The position numbers were made by a program, and so were the translations under genes. A stretch of DNA of 37,104 nt, from positions 1 through 37,104 of the forward strand of contig NZ_VIDQ01000074.1 in the NCBI RefSeq assembly GCF_009760915.1, in the 5' to 3' direction. The stretch is from Azohydromonas aeria (lineage in GTDB: Bacteria > Pseudomonadota > Gammaproteobacteria > Burkholderiales > Burkholderiaceae_C). Below, one piece after another: positions 1 through 6,864 of the stretch (positions within the stretch are counted from its first letter, which is position 1; every line of letters starts with the position of its first letter). A model generated the notes under the pieces. It saw only the letters and a program-made list of their open reading frames with translations, was not told where the DNA came from and did not search any database.

Positions 1-51
1 GGCAACGGGAATGGCGCGCAGGGAGACGACGGTGGGGGTGGTGCTGGGCAT
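1..51 (-). CDS. gudD: Glucarate dehydratase, N-terminal 17 codons only
   Basis: Reading leftward, an ATG at 51 opens a frame that stays open to the window edge and gives MPSTTPTVVSLRAIPVA. This lines up with the start of E. coli GudD as I recall it (TPVVTEMQVIPVAGHDSM), an enolase-superfamily enzyme that dehydrates D-glucarate to 5-keto-4-deoxy-glucarate. The call rests on this short match and on context: the gene follows a TctC-type binding protein gene on the same strand, and the window holds udh, a lactonase and garD of the same pathway. No strong ribosome binding site sits next to the ATG. Another acid-sugar dehydratase of the same superfamily is the main alternative. Confidence 0.55.
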   Translation of the reverse strand, partial: MPSTTPTVVSLRAIPVA

Positions 52-85
52 GGCGGGGAAATGGGGTTGGAGCGCCCTCCCCGCC
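52..85 (-). other. Stem-loop abutting the gudD start codon
   Basis: GGCGGGGA at 52-59 is an exact inverted repeat of TCCCCGCC at 78-85, with an 18-nt loop. On the minus-strand mRNA the downstream arm ends directly before the gudD ATG, and the upstream arm carries the only purine-rich SD-like run (GGGGAGGG). Pairing would hide that run or bring it nearer the start codon. The structure is seen; any effect on translation is inference. Confidence 0.35.
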
Positions 86-159
86 GTGCGCGGGCGAGGG
101 CTGAAGCCGGCCGGGGGAAAGCCGCAGGGGCCGGCAAGGGCCGCGGGCAACGGCGGGGC

Positions 160-1137
160 TCAGTCCGCGGTGATCTTCCGGCTCTCGATCACGCCCTTCC
201 AGCGCGCAAACTCCGCGGCCTGGAACTTGGCGAACTGCTCGGGCGAGTTGGCGACGATCTCGAAGCCCTGCTCGACCAGCTTGGACTTCACGGCCGGCTC
301 ATTGAGCACCGCGGCGATGTTCGTGGCCAGCTTGGCCTTGACGTCGGCGGGCAGCCCCTTGGGCGCGGCCACGGCCTGCCAGGAGTACACGTCCACGCCC
401 TTGACGCCGGACTCGTCCAGCGTGGGCACCTGCGGCAGCAGCGCGGCGCGCTTGCTGCCCGTGACCGCCAGCGCGCGCAGCTTGCCCGCGGCGATGTGCT
501 GCTGCACGGCGTTGATGTTCTGGAACGAGGCGTCCACCACCGCGCCGAGCAGGTCGGTGATGGCCGGCGCACCGCCCTTGTAGGGCACGTGCACGGCCTC
601 GGTGCCGGTCTGGGCCCAGAACAGCTCGGCCGTGAGGTGGTCCGAGGAACCGTTGCCCGAGGAGGCGAAGGTCAGCTTGCCGGGCGACTTCTTCTGCGCC
701 GCGATGACGTCGGCCACGGTCTTGTACGGCGAGGCCGCCGGCACCACCAGCACGTTGGGCGCCTGCACCGCCACGGTGATGTAGTCGAAGTCCTTGGTGG
801 CGTCGTAGGGAATGTTCTTGATCAGGTGCGGCGCGATCACGTAGGGGCCCAGCGAGGCCACCAGCAGCGTGTAGCCGTCGGCCGGCGCGCGTTTCACTTG
901 CGCGGCGCCGATGGTGCCGGTGGCGCCGGCTTTGTTGTCCACCACGAAGGTCTGGCCCAGCTTGGCCTGCAGCCCGGAGGCCAGGGTGCGGGCGATCATG
1001 TCGGTGGAGCCCCCGGGCGGGAACGGCACCACCACCGTCACCGGCTTGGCCGGCCAGGCCTGGGCCCAGGCCGGGGCTGACGCACACAGGGCCGACGCGG
1101 CTGCGGCGGCGCTCAACAACACGGTTCTACGCAACAT
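160..1137 (-). CDS. TctC/Bug-family periplasmic binding protein, probably aldarate-specific
   Basis: A 325-residue solute-binding protein of the tripartite tricarboxylate transporter (TctC/Bug) family, of normal length. Residues 1-25 are a signal peptide with likely cleavage after AWA. The mature protein starts with the family hallmark VVVPFPPGGSTD, and later has the GTIGA segment and the FASSGNGSSDHLTAELF region. The ATG at 1137 is chosen over one nine codons upstream because GGAGA lies just before it and the signal peptide then starts properly. No TctA or TctB membrane gene is visible, which is common for Bug proteins. It precedes gudD by about 108 bp on the same strand and has its own promoter with an embedded operator. 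TctC proteins linked to hexuronate/aldarate loci have been reported to bind D-glucarate, so an aldarate ligand is likely here but inferred. Confidence 0.85.
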   Translation of the reverse strand: MLRRTVLLSAAAAASALCASAPAWAQAWPAKPVTVVVPFPPGGSTDMIARTLASGLQAKLGQTFVVDNKAGATGTIGAAQVKRAPADGYTLLVASLGPYVIAPHLIKNIPYDATKDFDYITVAVQAPNVLVVPAASPYKTVADVIAAQKKSPGKLTFASSGNGSSDHLTAELFWAQTGTEAVHVPYKGGAPAITDLLGAVVDASFQNINAVQQHIAAGKLRALAVTGSKRAALLPQVPTLDESGVKGVDVYSWQAVAAPKGLPADVKAKLATNIAAVLNEPAVKSKLVEQGFEIVANSPEQFAKFQAAEFARWKGVIESRKITAD

Positions 1138-1187
1138 GGCTTGTCTCCAGGTGAAGCGGCGCACTGTTGTCGTCGTTTTGCGCTCTG

Positions 1188-1225
1188 TTGTCGGTCATCG
1201 TACAACCTCGGATGCAGCGTTTCAA
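1188..1225 (-). promoter_or_regulatory. tctC promoter with FadR-type operator over the -10
   Basis: On the minus strand TTGAAA (1225-1220) and TACGAT (1202-1197) are separated by exactly 17 bp, a good sigma-70 arrangement. The 11-mer TTGTACGATGA (1205-1195) overlaps the -10, and a second half-matching word, TTGTCGGTCAT, lies on the plus strand at 1188-1198. Both resemble the operator at udh (TTGTACGACAA). A repressor bound here would block polymerase at the tctC-gudD promoter. The sites are seen; regulator identity is inferred. Confidence 0.5.
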
Positions 1226-1292
1226 GCACTGCCTGCCTGTGGAGAACACGTAGGCCCTGCACAGGCTCACGCGCCCGCTGCCGCCGGCCCTC

Positions 1293-1985
1293 TCAGCGCC
1301 CGACCAGCGCCGCGTGCGCGCTGCCCAGGAAGTCCGTGGGCTCGGCCTGGCCACGGCGGCGCGCCTTGTCGCGTGCCGCGGCATGGTTCATGTCGGCCGG
1401 GATGAAGCGCACCGGCTTGCCCGCGGCGCGCGCCGCCAGCGCTTCGTCGCGGGCCACGTCGCCGCCGCCGATGGCGACGATCTCGCTGCTCACGTCCACG
1501 ATCGCCGCCGAGGTCGGCGACAGCGCCCCGGTGCCGGGCTGCCGCCCGCCCCAGCTGGCGTCGCGAATGAAGAACACCTGCTGCACGCAGCGCGACAGCG
1601 GCACGCCCTCGTCGTGCGCCAGCGAGGACACGATGCCCAGCGTCGCGAAGCCGCGCTCGCGGGCCACCTCGTACACCGCGCCGATGCCCTCGGCCGTGGC
1701 GCCGACGTTGACCATCACCCGAGCTGGGTCCTGCGCGTCGAGCACGCGCGCGGCCGCGGCCCGCATCGCGGCCGGGTCCTCGTAGCCCTGGCCGGAGTAG
1801 CCGACGAAGGTCAGCACCCGCTTGCCCACGCGCGCGGCAAAGCGCTCGACGTCGCCGGCCGTGGCGCCGTGCAGGACGGCGGGCGCCACGGAAGCCTCGC
1901 AGGCGGCAACTGGCGGGACCGCCAGGGCCAGCAGCCCGCCCAAGGCCAGGACGGCGGCACGGTGCATCGGACGGGTGGGCGGCAT
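1293..1985 (-). CDS. Predicted lipoprotein with a Rossmann-like domain, function unknown
   Basis: A 230-residue protein whose first 29 residues form a signal peptide ending in a lipobox-like VAAC, so it is probably a lipoprotein. An AAGGAGAG site lies about 8 bp before the ATG at 1985, fixing the start. The rest looks like an alpha/beta nucleotide-binding fold: a strand-turn VLTFVGYSGQGY, then VMVNVGATAEGIGAVYEVARERG, and a glycine-rich SEIVAIGGGDVARDEALAA near the C-terminal third. The GGG-D segment and spacing recall SLOG/LOG-like folds, but I do not recognise a named family. It is divergent from pelA across about 400 bp and lies upstream of tctC on the same strand, with tctC having its own promoter. 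A role in the pectin locus is possible but not shown. Confidence 0.6.
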   Translation of the reverse strand: MPPTRPMHRAAVLALGGLLALAVPPVAACEASVAPAVLHGATAGDVERFAARVGKRVLTFVGYSGQGYEDPAAMRAAAARVLDAQDPARVMVNVGATAEGIGAVYEVARERGFATLGIVSSLAHDEGVPLSRCVQQVFFIRDASWGGRQPGTGALSPTSAAIVDVSSEIVAIGGGDVARDEALAARAAGKPVRFIPADMNHAAARDKARRRGQAEPTDFLGSAHAALVGR

Positions 1986-2133
1986 GGCGGACTCTCTCCT
2001 TTGGTTCAGCCCAGGCGCGCTGCCAGGCGCCGGGCAGCAAGCTTTCCATGCCCGCGGTGATAGCCGCCTTCGCCCCCGGGCGCTGTAACGCTTGGCAGTG
2101 GCCTGATTTTTAGCGTCCTAATTCAAGCTTTTG

Positions 2134-2164
2134 TTGTCAGTCAACAGATGACACGTTTTATATT
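2134..2164 (+). promoter_or_regulatory. pelA promoter region with FadR-type operator
   Basis: TTGTCAGTCAA at 2134-2144 matches the window's operator word, and TGTTG/CAACA arms flank it (2132-2146). TTGTCA (2134-2139) and TATATT (2159-2164) could be -35 and -10, although the 19-bp spacer is long. The start would fall near 2172, leaving a leader of roughly 210 nt before pelA. The whole 1986-2384 gap has no gene; 2100-2290 is noticeably AT-richer than its surroundings. Confidence 0.45.
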
Positions 2165-2384
2165 GTTTCGCACCTAAGACGGATGGGGATACGAACCATA
2201 TTCATCTGAAAAGGTTCAATGCAGGTATCTCGGGACTTTCCTGATCTTTCAAGCAGCTTTCTCGCTTCATACGATGTCCTACAACCTGACCGCCACGGGC
2301 AGGCTTGTCTGGCCGCAACGGCGCTCCCGCGCCAGGCATCCCGCCTGGCTGGCGGCCGGCACCACAACCTCACCGAGAGAGACG

Positions 2385-4211
2385 ATGAAGCGCAGAACCT
2401 TCGTGATGTCCGGCCTGGCCCCGGCCGCCCTGGCCGCCTGCGGCGGCGGCAGCGACGCCGGCCTGATGGGCGCCACCGAGACCGCGGCCGACGTGCCCGG
2501 TGCCGGCATCGGCCACCTGCAGGGCAGCGTGCGCGACGCCGTGCTGGCGATGCGCCGCGCCGTGCAGCACATGGACGAGAACGTGTCGTTCCAGGGCGGC
2601 TACGTCTGGGACTACCTGCCCGACCTGTCGCGCACCTGGGGCGAGATGGAGGCCAGGCGCAGCATGTGCTGGATCCAGCCCCCGGGCACGCCCTCCGTGG
2701 GCCACGCCCTGATCGACGCCTGGCACGCCAGCGGCGACCCCGTCATCTACGCCGCGGCGCGGCGCACGGCCATGGCGCTGGTGGCGGCGCAGCACCCGTC
2801 CGGCGGCTGGAACTACATCCACGACTTCGCCGGCGAGGCCTCGCTCAGGGACTGGTACGACACCATCGGCAAGAACGGCTGGCGACTGGAGGAGTTCCAG
2901 CACTACTACGGCAACGCCACCTTTGACGACGCCGGCACGGCGGTGGCCTCGCAGGTGCTGCTGCGCATGGTCCTGGAAAAGCGCGAGAAGCGCTTCGAGG
3001 CGCCGCTGAACCGGGCCATCCAGTTCGTGCTGGACGCGCAGTTCAAGGGTGGCGTGGCCGACGGCGGCTGGCCGCAGCGCTTTCCCGCGGCCAACGCCGT
3101 CACGCAGATGCCGGCGCCCAACCCGCAGCAGATCCCGCAGACCCCCGGCGTGCGCCAGGGCATGGAGGACGGCGACTACACGCGCCACGTCACCTTCAAC
3201 GACGACGTGGCCGGCGAGAACATCAAGTTCCTGCTGATGTGCGTCATCGGCCTGGGCCGGGTGGATCTGCTGCCCGCGGTGCACCGCGCCATGCAGTGCC
3301 TCAAGCGGCTGCAGTGGACCGAGGGCGTGCAGTCCGGCTGGGGCCTGCAGCACCTGGCCGTGGCGCAGGACGGCCGCCCTGCCGGCGCCCCGGCCGGCGC
3401 GCGCAGCTACGAGCCGCGCTCGCTCGCCACCCACACCACGCAGACCAACATCCAGCAGCTCTTCAACTACTTCCGCCTCACCGGAGACCACAGCTATCTC
3501 GAGGGCGTGCCCCGCGCGCTGGCCTGGCTCGACAGCGTGCCGTTGAGCGCGCAGCAAAGGGCCGAGAACCCGCTCATCGCCAGCCGCTCGCACCCGACCT
3601 TCGTCGAGCTGGGCACGAACAAGGCCCTGTTCGTGCACCGCTACGGCTCGAACATCCATAACGGCGCCTACTACGTGGACTACGACCACCGCAACACGCC
3701 CAGCCACTACTCGGCCGGCCGCAGCGTCAACACCAGCACGCTGCGCCGCACCTACAACGAGCTGATGGCGATGAGCAGCGCGCAGGTCGCCGACATGGTG
3801 GCGCGCTCGCCGCTCAACGCCTCCGCGCCGCGCGCGCTGCCGCGCTACTTCTCGCTGCGCGAGGTCGATTTCCCCGACCTGTTCGCCGGCAGCGTCATGG
3901 CCAGCCCGACGGTGAGCGAGGCCGCGGCGCAGTCGGTGATCGCGGACCTGGGCGACAAGAACTACTGGCTCACCACGCTGTCGGCCACCACCAACCGCTA
4001 CATCGGCGACGGACCGTCCACGCCCTACGCCGGCACGGCCTACCGCAGCAAGCACGTGGGCGACCGCCACGACACCTCGCCCTACGACCCGCTGGACCCG
4101 CCCGCGGAAGGCGATTACGCGCCGCAGCCCCGGGCGCTGGGCATTTCGACCACCGGTTTCGTCAGCAACCTCGGCCGGCTCATCGCCTACGTGGCGCCGG
4201 TGAAGGGCTGA
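2385..4211 (+). CDS. pelA: Pectate lyase, polysaccharide lyase family 10 type, surface lipoprotein
   Basis: A 608-residue secreted lyase that should cleave polygalacturonate by beta-elimination. The N-terminus has a twin-arginine RRTFV followed by a hydrophobic stretch and the lipobox LAAC with Cys19, suggesting a Tat-exported lipoprotein. PL10-type hallmarks follow: HPSGGWNYIHDFAGE, GGWPQRFP (residues 227-234), VTFNDD (269-274) and a late NIQQLFNYFRLTGD helix. About 200 further residues including HRYGSNIHNGAYYVDY form a C-terminal extension that I cannot assign. The ATG at 2385 is preferred over one 37 codons upstream because GAGAGAGA precedes it and the export signal begins there. It stands alone, downstream of an operator shared with the uronate genes, and would supply galacturonate or oligomers to the TRAP system. 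Confidence 0.85.
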   Translation: MKRRTFVMSGLAPAALAACGGGSDAGLMGATETAADVPGAGIGHLQGSVRDAVLAMRRAVQHMDENVSFQGGYVWDYLPDLSRTWGEMEARRSMCWIQPPGTPSVGHALIDAWHASGDPVIYAAARRTAMALVAAQHPSGGWNYIHDFAGEASLRDWYDTIGKNGWRLEEFQHYYGNATFDDAGTAVASQVLLRMVLEKREKRFEAPLNRAIQFVLDAQFKGGVADGGWPQRFPAANAVTQMPAPNPQQIPQTPGVRQGMEDGDYTRHVTFNDDVAGENIKFLLMCVIGLGRVDLLPAVHRAMQCLKRLQWTEGVQSGWGLQHLAVAQDGRPAGAPAGARSYEPRSLATHTTQTNIQQLFNYFRLTGDHSYLEGVPRALAWLDSVPLSAQQRAENPLIASRSHPTFVELGTNKALFVHRYGSNIHNGAYYVDYDHRNTPSHYSAGRSVNTSTLRRTYNELMAMSSAQVADMVARSPLNASAPRALPRYFSLREVDFPDLFAGSVMASPTVSEAAAQSVIADLGDKNYWLTTLSATTNRYIGDGPSTPYAGTAYRSKHVGDRHDTSPYDPLDPPAEGDYAPQPRALGISTTGFVSNLGRLIAYVAPVKG

Positions 4212-4228
4212 GGCGGCTCGAAGCAGCG

Positions 4229-4258
4229 CCGCGCCGCCGGGATCGTCCGGCGGCGCGG
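4229..4258. terminator. GC-rich stem-loop between convergent genes
   Basis: CCGCGCCGCCGG at 4229-4240 pairs perfectly with 4247-4258, with a 6-nt loop GATCGT. It lies 17 bp after the pelA stop and just before the stop of the convergent YvbH-like gene. There is no T-run, so intrinsic termination is uncertain, but position and strength fit a two-way transcript end. Confidence 0.55.
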
Positions 4259-4263
4259 GCGCC

Positions 4264-4872
4264 TCAGGCGTGGATGTACTTCTCGAACACCGCGCCGAAG
4301 TCGCGCCGCGTGTGCTGCTCCAGCACCGCGGTGTTGAGCGCGCGCAGCAGCTCGGCGAACTGCGCCGCCGGCGCCTGCCCTTCGGGCGCGGCGCCGAGCT
4401 TGTACATCGCGGCGGTGGCATTGAGCGCGTGCAGCGCGTGGCCGCGGCAGACCTCGTCGTGGTGCTGCAGCTTGCCGATCGTCACCAGCGCCTTGTAGAT
4501 GTCCTTGAGCTGCTCGATGAAGCTCTTGCGCACGTCGATGCTGAAGGCCGCGCCGCCGACGGCGAACTTGAGCTCCACGTCCATGTCGAGCGTGCCGGCC
4601 GTCTCCAGCGACACGCCCGTGACCGGGTAGGCGGCCCAGTCGTAGCGCCGGATCGAGCGCTTGGACGACACGGCCGAGTCGCCGTCCACGTGGATCAGCG
4701 CCAGGTTGGTGAAGCAGTACTCGTCCTTCTTCGACTTGATCAGGAAGAAGATGCGCTCGCCGTCCTCGTGGAAGAGGTAGTCGTCGGCGTCCACGCTGCC
4801 GAAGTCCTTCGGACTGATGATGGCGCCGATGTCGCTCAGGCCCAGCGCTTCGGAGGCAATCTTCTTGAACAT
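4264..4872 (-). CDS. YvbH-like bacterial PH-domain protein
   Basis: A 202-residue soluble protein with no signal peptide. It resembles Bacillus YvbH: MFKKIASEALGLSDIG, then ISPKDF, DADDYLFHEDGERIFFLIK, DEYCFTNLALIHVDG, and SIDVRKSFIEQLKDIYKAL. These correspond to the bacterial pleckstrin-homology-like domain (about residues 1-125) followed by a helical oligomerisation region (about 130-202). The ATG at 4872 is chosen over an upstream start at 4983 because GGGAGA precedes it and homology begins there. The family's biochemical role is not known. It converges on pelA and is divergent from the first GntR regulator across a gap containing several operator-like words, so it may be co-regulated. Confidence 0.8.
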   Translation of the reverse strand: MFKKIASEALGLSDIGAIISPKDFGSVDADDYLFHEDGERIFFLIKSKKDEYCFTNLALIHVDGDSAVSSKRSIRRYDWAAYPVTGVSLETAGTLDMDVELKFAVGGAAFSIDVRKSFIEQLKDIYKALVTIGKLQHHDEVCRGHALHALNATAAMYKLGAAPEGQAPAAQFAELLRALNTAVLEQHTRRDFGAVFEKYIHA

Positions 4873-4932
4873 GGCTCGGGTCTCCCGAAAAGATGGTGGG
4901 CGCCGGCCGGGACGCCGGCGCCGCAGCGCAGA

Positions 4933-5014
4933 TTGCCTGACACCTGGGCGCCGCTTGTCCGCAAAAGCCGGCAGCCTGCGCATTTTCGGCTGACAACCGC
5001 CGTGACCTTGTCAG
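4933..5014. promoter_or_regulatory. Operator-like cluster between yvbH-like and GntR genes
   Basis: TTGCCTGACAC at 4933-4943 is the reverse of the window's operator word with one mismatch. CTGACAA (4990-4996) and TTGTCAG (5008-5014) form a perfect 7-bp inverted repeat with an 11-bp spacer. The cluster lies between two divergent genes and could regulate both, including autoregulation of the GntR gene. No clear -35/-10 pair was found. Confidence 0.45.
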
Positions 5015-5073
5015 AATCCGTAGCCCTGCAACCCCTGGCCGGCCCCTGGACGCGCGTCCACGCCCATGTCCGG

Positions 5074-5084
5074 CTGCCTGACAA
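5074..5084 (-). promoter_or_regulatory. Operator-like word at the GntR start codon
   Basis: CTGCCTGACAA (minus strand TTGTCAGGCAG) ends one base before the ATG at 5086, where an SD sequence would normally be. A bound repressor here would block transcript elongation, fitting autoregulation. No SD is seen upstream of the start. Confidence 0.4.
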
Positions 5085-5085
5085 C

Positions 5086-5808
5086 ATGAGCGAACTGCGG
5101 CTGCAAAAGGAAGGCGGCACCCTCTCCGAGCGCATCTATGCCCGCGTGGTGGAGTCCATCCTGCGCGGCGACTTCGGCGCCGGCGGCAAGCTGCCCACCG
5201 AGGGCGAGCTCGCCAGCCGCTTCGGCGTCTCGCGCCCGACCGTGCGCGAGGCGCTGTCGCGGCTGCGCTCGGACGGCGTCATCGCCACGCGCCGCGGCTC
5301 GGGCAGCCACGTGGTGGCACCCGCCGGCAGCGCCGGCGTGGGCGCGGCCGGCACGCCGCCCATCAGCTCCCTGGCCGACATCGAGCGCTACTACGCCTTC
5401 CGCAGCTGCGTCGAGGCCGGCGCCGCCGCCGCCGCCGCCGAGTACCGCGACGCCGACGACCTGGAGGCGCTGCGCACCAGCTTCGAGGACCTGATGGCGG
5501 CCATGGAGAGCGGGCACGCCGGCATCGAGCAGGACGTGCGCTTCCACTTCGCCATCGCCCGCGCCTCGCACAACCCCTTCTTCGTCAGCACCATCGAGAC
5601 CACCGTGGCGCCGATCCGCCAGTTCATGGAACTGGCCAGCAGCGTCACCGACAAGAAGAGCCCCGAGCGTGTGAGCACCAACCAGGCCGAGCACCAGGCC
5701 ATCGTGGACGCGATCGTGCGCCGCGACCCGCAAGGCGCCGCCGAGGCCGTGCGGCTGCACGTGCTCAACGCCAAGCGCCGCATCTTCGAGAAGACGCGGC
5801 TGCCCTGA
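5086..5808 (+). CDS. GntR regulator, FadR subfamily (first of two)
   Basis: A 240-residue transcription factor. Residues about 10-78 form a winged helix-turn-helix (LSERIYARVVESILRGDFGAGGKLPTEGELASRFGVSRPTVREALSRLR in overlapping pieces), ending with the wing TRRGSGSHVV. Residues about 95-235 are an all-helical FCD ligand domain with the metal-binding pattern D-x3-H (DVRFHFAIARASHNPF) and later EHQAIVDAI and VRLHVLNAK histidines. FadR-type proteins of this class in Burkholderiales control hexuronate and aldarate genes (GguR, GudR, GulR, UdhR have been described); which one this is cannot be decided by eye. Operator-like words upstream and at the start suggest autoregulation. Its start is set by homology, as no SD is seen. 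Confidence 0.9.
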   Translation: MSELRLQKEGGTLSERIYARVVESILRGDFGAGGKLPTEGELASRFGVSRPTVREALSRLRSDGVIATRRGSGSHVVAPAGSAGVGAAGTPPISSLADIERYYAFRSCVEAGAAAAAAEYRDADDLEALRTSFEDLMAAMESGHAGIEQDVRFHFAIARASHNPFFVSTIETTVAPIRQFMELASSVTDKKSPERVSTNQAEHQAIVDAIVRRDPQGAAEAVRLHVLNAKRRIFEKTRLP

Positions 5809-5849
5809 CCGCTCCCGCTCCGGGGCGCAAAGGCCCGGCATTGGCAAAC

Positions 5850-5881
5850 TTGCTTGACAACCTTACCGGTTGCATGACAAT
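5850..5881 (+). promoter_or_regulatory. Promoter-like site with two tandem operators and no gene downstream
   Basis: TTGCTTGACAA (5850-5860) and TTGCATGACAA (5870-5880) are near-identical, exactly 20 bp apart, so they lie on the same face of the helix. Read on the minus strand they are the best copies of the operator word (TTGTCAAGCAA and TTGTCATGCAA). TTGACA (5854-5859) and GACAAT (5876-5881) with a 16-bp spacer form a rightward sigma-70-like promoter. AGGAG (5921-5925) and a GTG (5935) follow, but the frame they open is only antisense to the next gene. Confidence 0.5.
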
Positions 5882-5994
5882 CCGCGCCGCCGTGGCGCCC
5901 CTGCCCGGCTTCATGCCCGCAGGAGTCATCACCCGTGTCCGCCGCGCCGACGCCCCCTCGCCCTGCCGGCCCGGCACCGGTGCGCGCCCCGAGT

Positions 5995-6714
5995 TCAGGC
6001 CACGTCGCCCGCGGCGCGGCGGCGGCGCTCGCGGCTGTTGGCCAGGTGCGTGCGCATCGCGGCGCGCGCGGCCTCCGGGTCCTGGCGCCGGATCGCGTCG
6101 AAGATGCTCTCGTGCTCGGCGTTGGCGCGCAGCAGGTAGGCCTGCAGCTCCGCGCTGGTCTCGTCGCCCAGGCGCGAGCGCGGGATGATCTTGGCGCCCA
6201 GCGAGCCCAGCAGCTCGGCGAAATGGGCGTTCTGTGTGGCGCGCGCGATCTCCAGGTGGAAGGCGAAGTCCGGCGCCACCGCGTCGCGCCCGGCGTTGAC
6301 CGCTGCGGCGAATTCGTCCAGCGCCACGCGCATTTCGTGCAGGTTGCCCTCGTTGCGGCGCATGGCCGCCAGCGCCGCGGCCTCGGTCTCCAGGCCGATG
6401 CGCAGCTCCAGCACCGCGATCACGTCGCGCAGCGTCTCCAGCTGCTCGGCCGTGATGCGGAACGACGCCTGTCCCGGGCCGACCACGAAGGTGCCCACGC
6501 CGTGGCGCGTGTCCACCAGCCCGGCGGCCTGCAGCTTCGAGATCGCCTCGCGCACCACCGTGCGGCTGACGCCGAATTCCTCCATCACCGCCGCCTCGGT
6601 GGGCAGCTTCGTGCCGGGCGGCAGCGCACCGGTGCGGATGCGCTCGCCCAGCGTGTCAACCAGCTCCTGCGCCAGGGAGCGCGGCTTTCTGCGCCCGGTC
6701 AATACGCTGCTCAT
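5995..6714 (-). CDS. GntR regulator, FadR subfamily (second of two)
   Basis: A 239-residue transcription factor. The winged helix-turn-helix covers about residues 12-78, including LPTEAAVMEEFGVSRTVVREAISKLQAAGL and the wing TRHGVGTFVV. The helical FCD domain (about 95-225) has the metal pattern DFAFHLEIARATQN, then AEHESIFDAI and MRTHLANSRERR. The ATG at 6714 is preferred to one 13 codons upstream because alignment starts there; SD support is weak (AGGGG). It is divergent from udh, and its start lies next to the udh promoter, so it is the natural candidate for the local repressor responding to a uronate or aldarate. It is convergent with the first GntR gene. The pair share fold and motifs but differ clearly in sequence, so they are not a recent duplication. 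Confidence 0.9.
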   Translation of the reverse strand: MSSVLTGRRKPRSLAQELVDTLGERIRTGALPPGTKLPTEAAVMEEFGVSRTVVREAISKLQAAGLVDTRHGVGTFVVGPGQASFRITAEQLETLRDVIAVLELRIGLETEAAALAAMRRNEGNLHEMRVALDEFAAAVNAGRDAVAPDFAFHLEIARATQNAHFAELLGSLGAKIIPRSRLGDETSAELQAYLLRANAEHESIFDAIRRQDPEAARAAMRTHLANSRERRRRAAGDVA

Positions 6715-6742
6715 GATCGGTGAAACCCCTAGGTAATGCGCC

Positions 6743-6784
6743 TTGACACCCAAGGCGCGAAAAACTCAAATAGTTGTACGACAA
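6743..6784 (+). promoter_or_regulatory. udh operon promoter with palindromic operator at the start site
   Basis: TTGACA (6743-6748), a 17-bp spacer and TCAAAT (6766-6771) form a good promoter. GTTGTACGACAAC at 6773-6785 is an inverted repeat with perfect 5-bp arms; its core 11-mer TTGTACGACAA lies over the predicted start (about 6778), a classic repressor position. A further CAACAGATGACA (6782-6793) is repeated in the pelA leader at 2142-2153. Confidence 0.6.
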
Positions 6785-6864
6785 CAGATGACAGACGACA
6801 AGCGTAGTTTTACTGCGCAGCCGCTCTGAACGCCATCTGGATGCTTCCCGGAGTCCCCGACACC

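Noticed and set aside
2370..4421. Minus-strand frame of 683 codons over pelA
   Set aside because: It is a shadow of pectate lyase, with Arg/His/Val-rich sequence and no recognisable motif.
4270..5085. N-terminal extension of the first GntR gene
   Set aside because: The frame is open upstream, but those residues are antisense to the YvbH-like gene and GntR homology starts at 5086.
5935..6723. GTG-start frame with AGGAG site, 262 codons
   Set aside because: It has a fair ribosome site, but beyond about 20 codons the frame is antisense to a clear GntR gene. Kept only as evidence for an orphan promoter.
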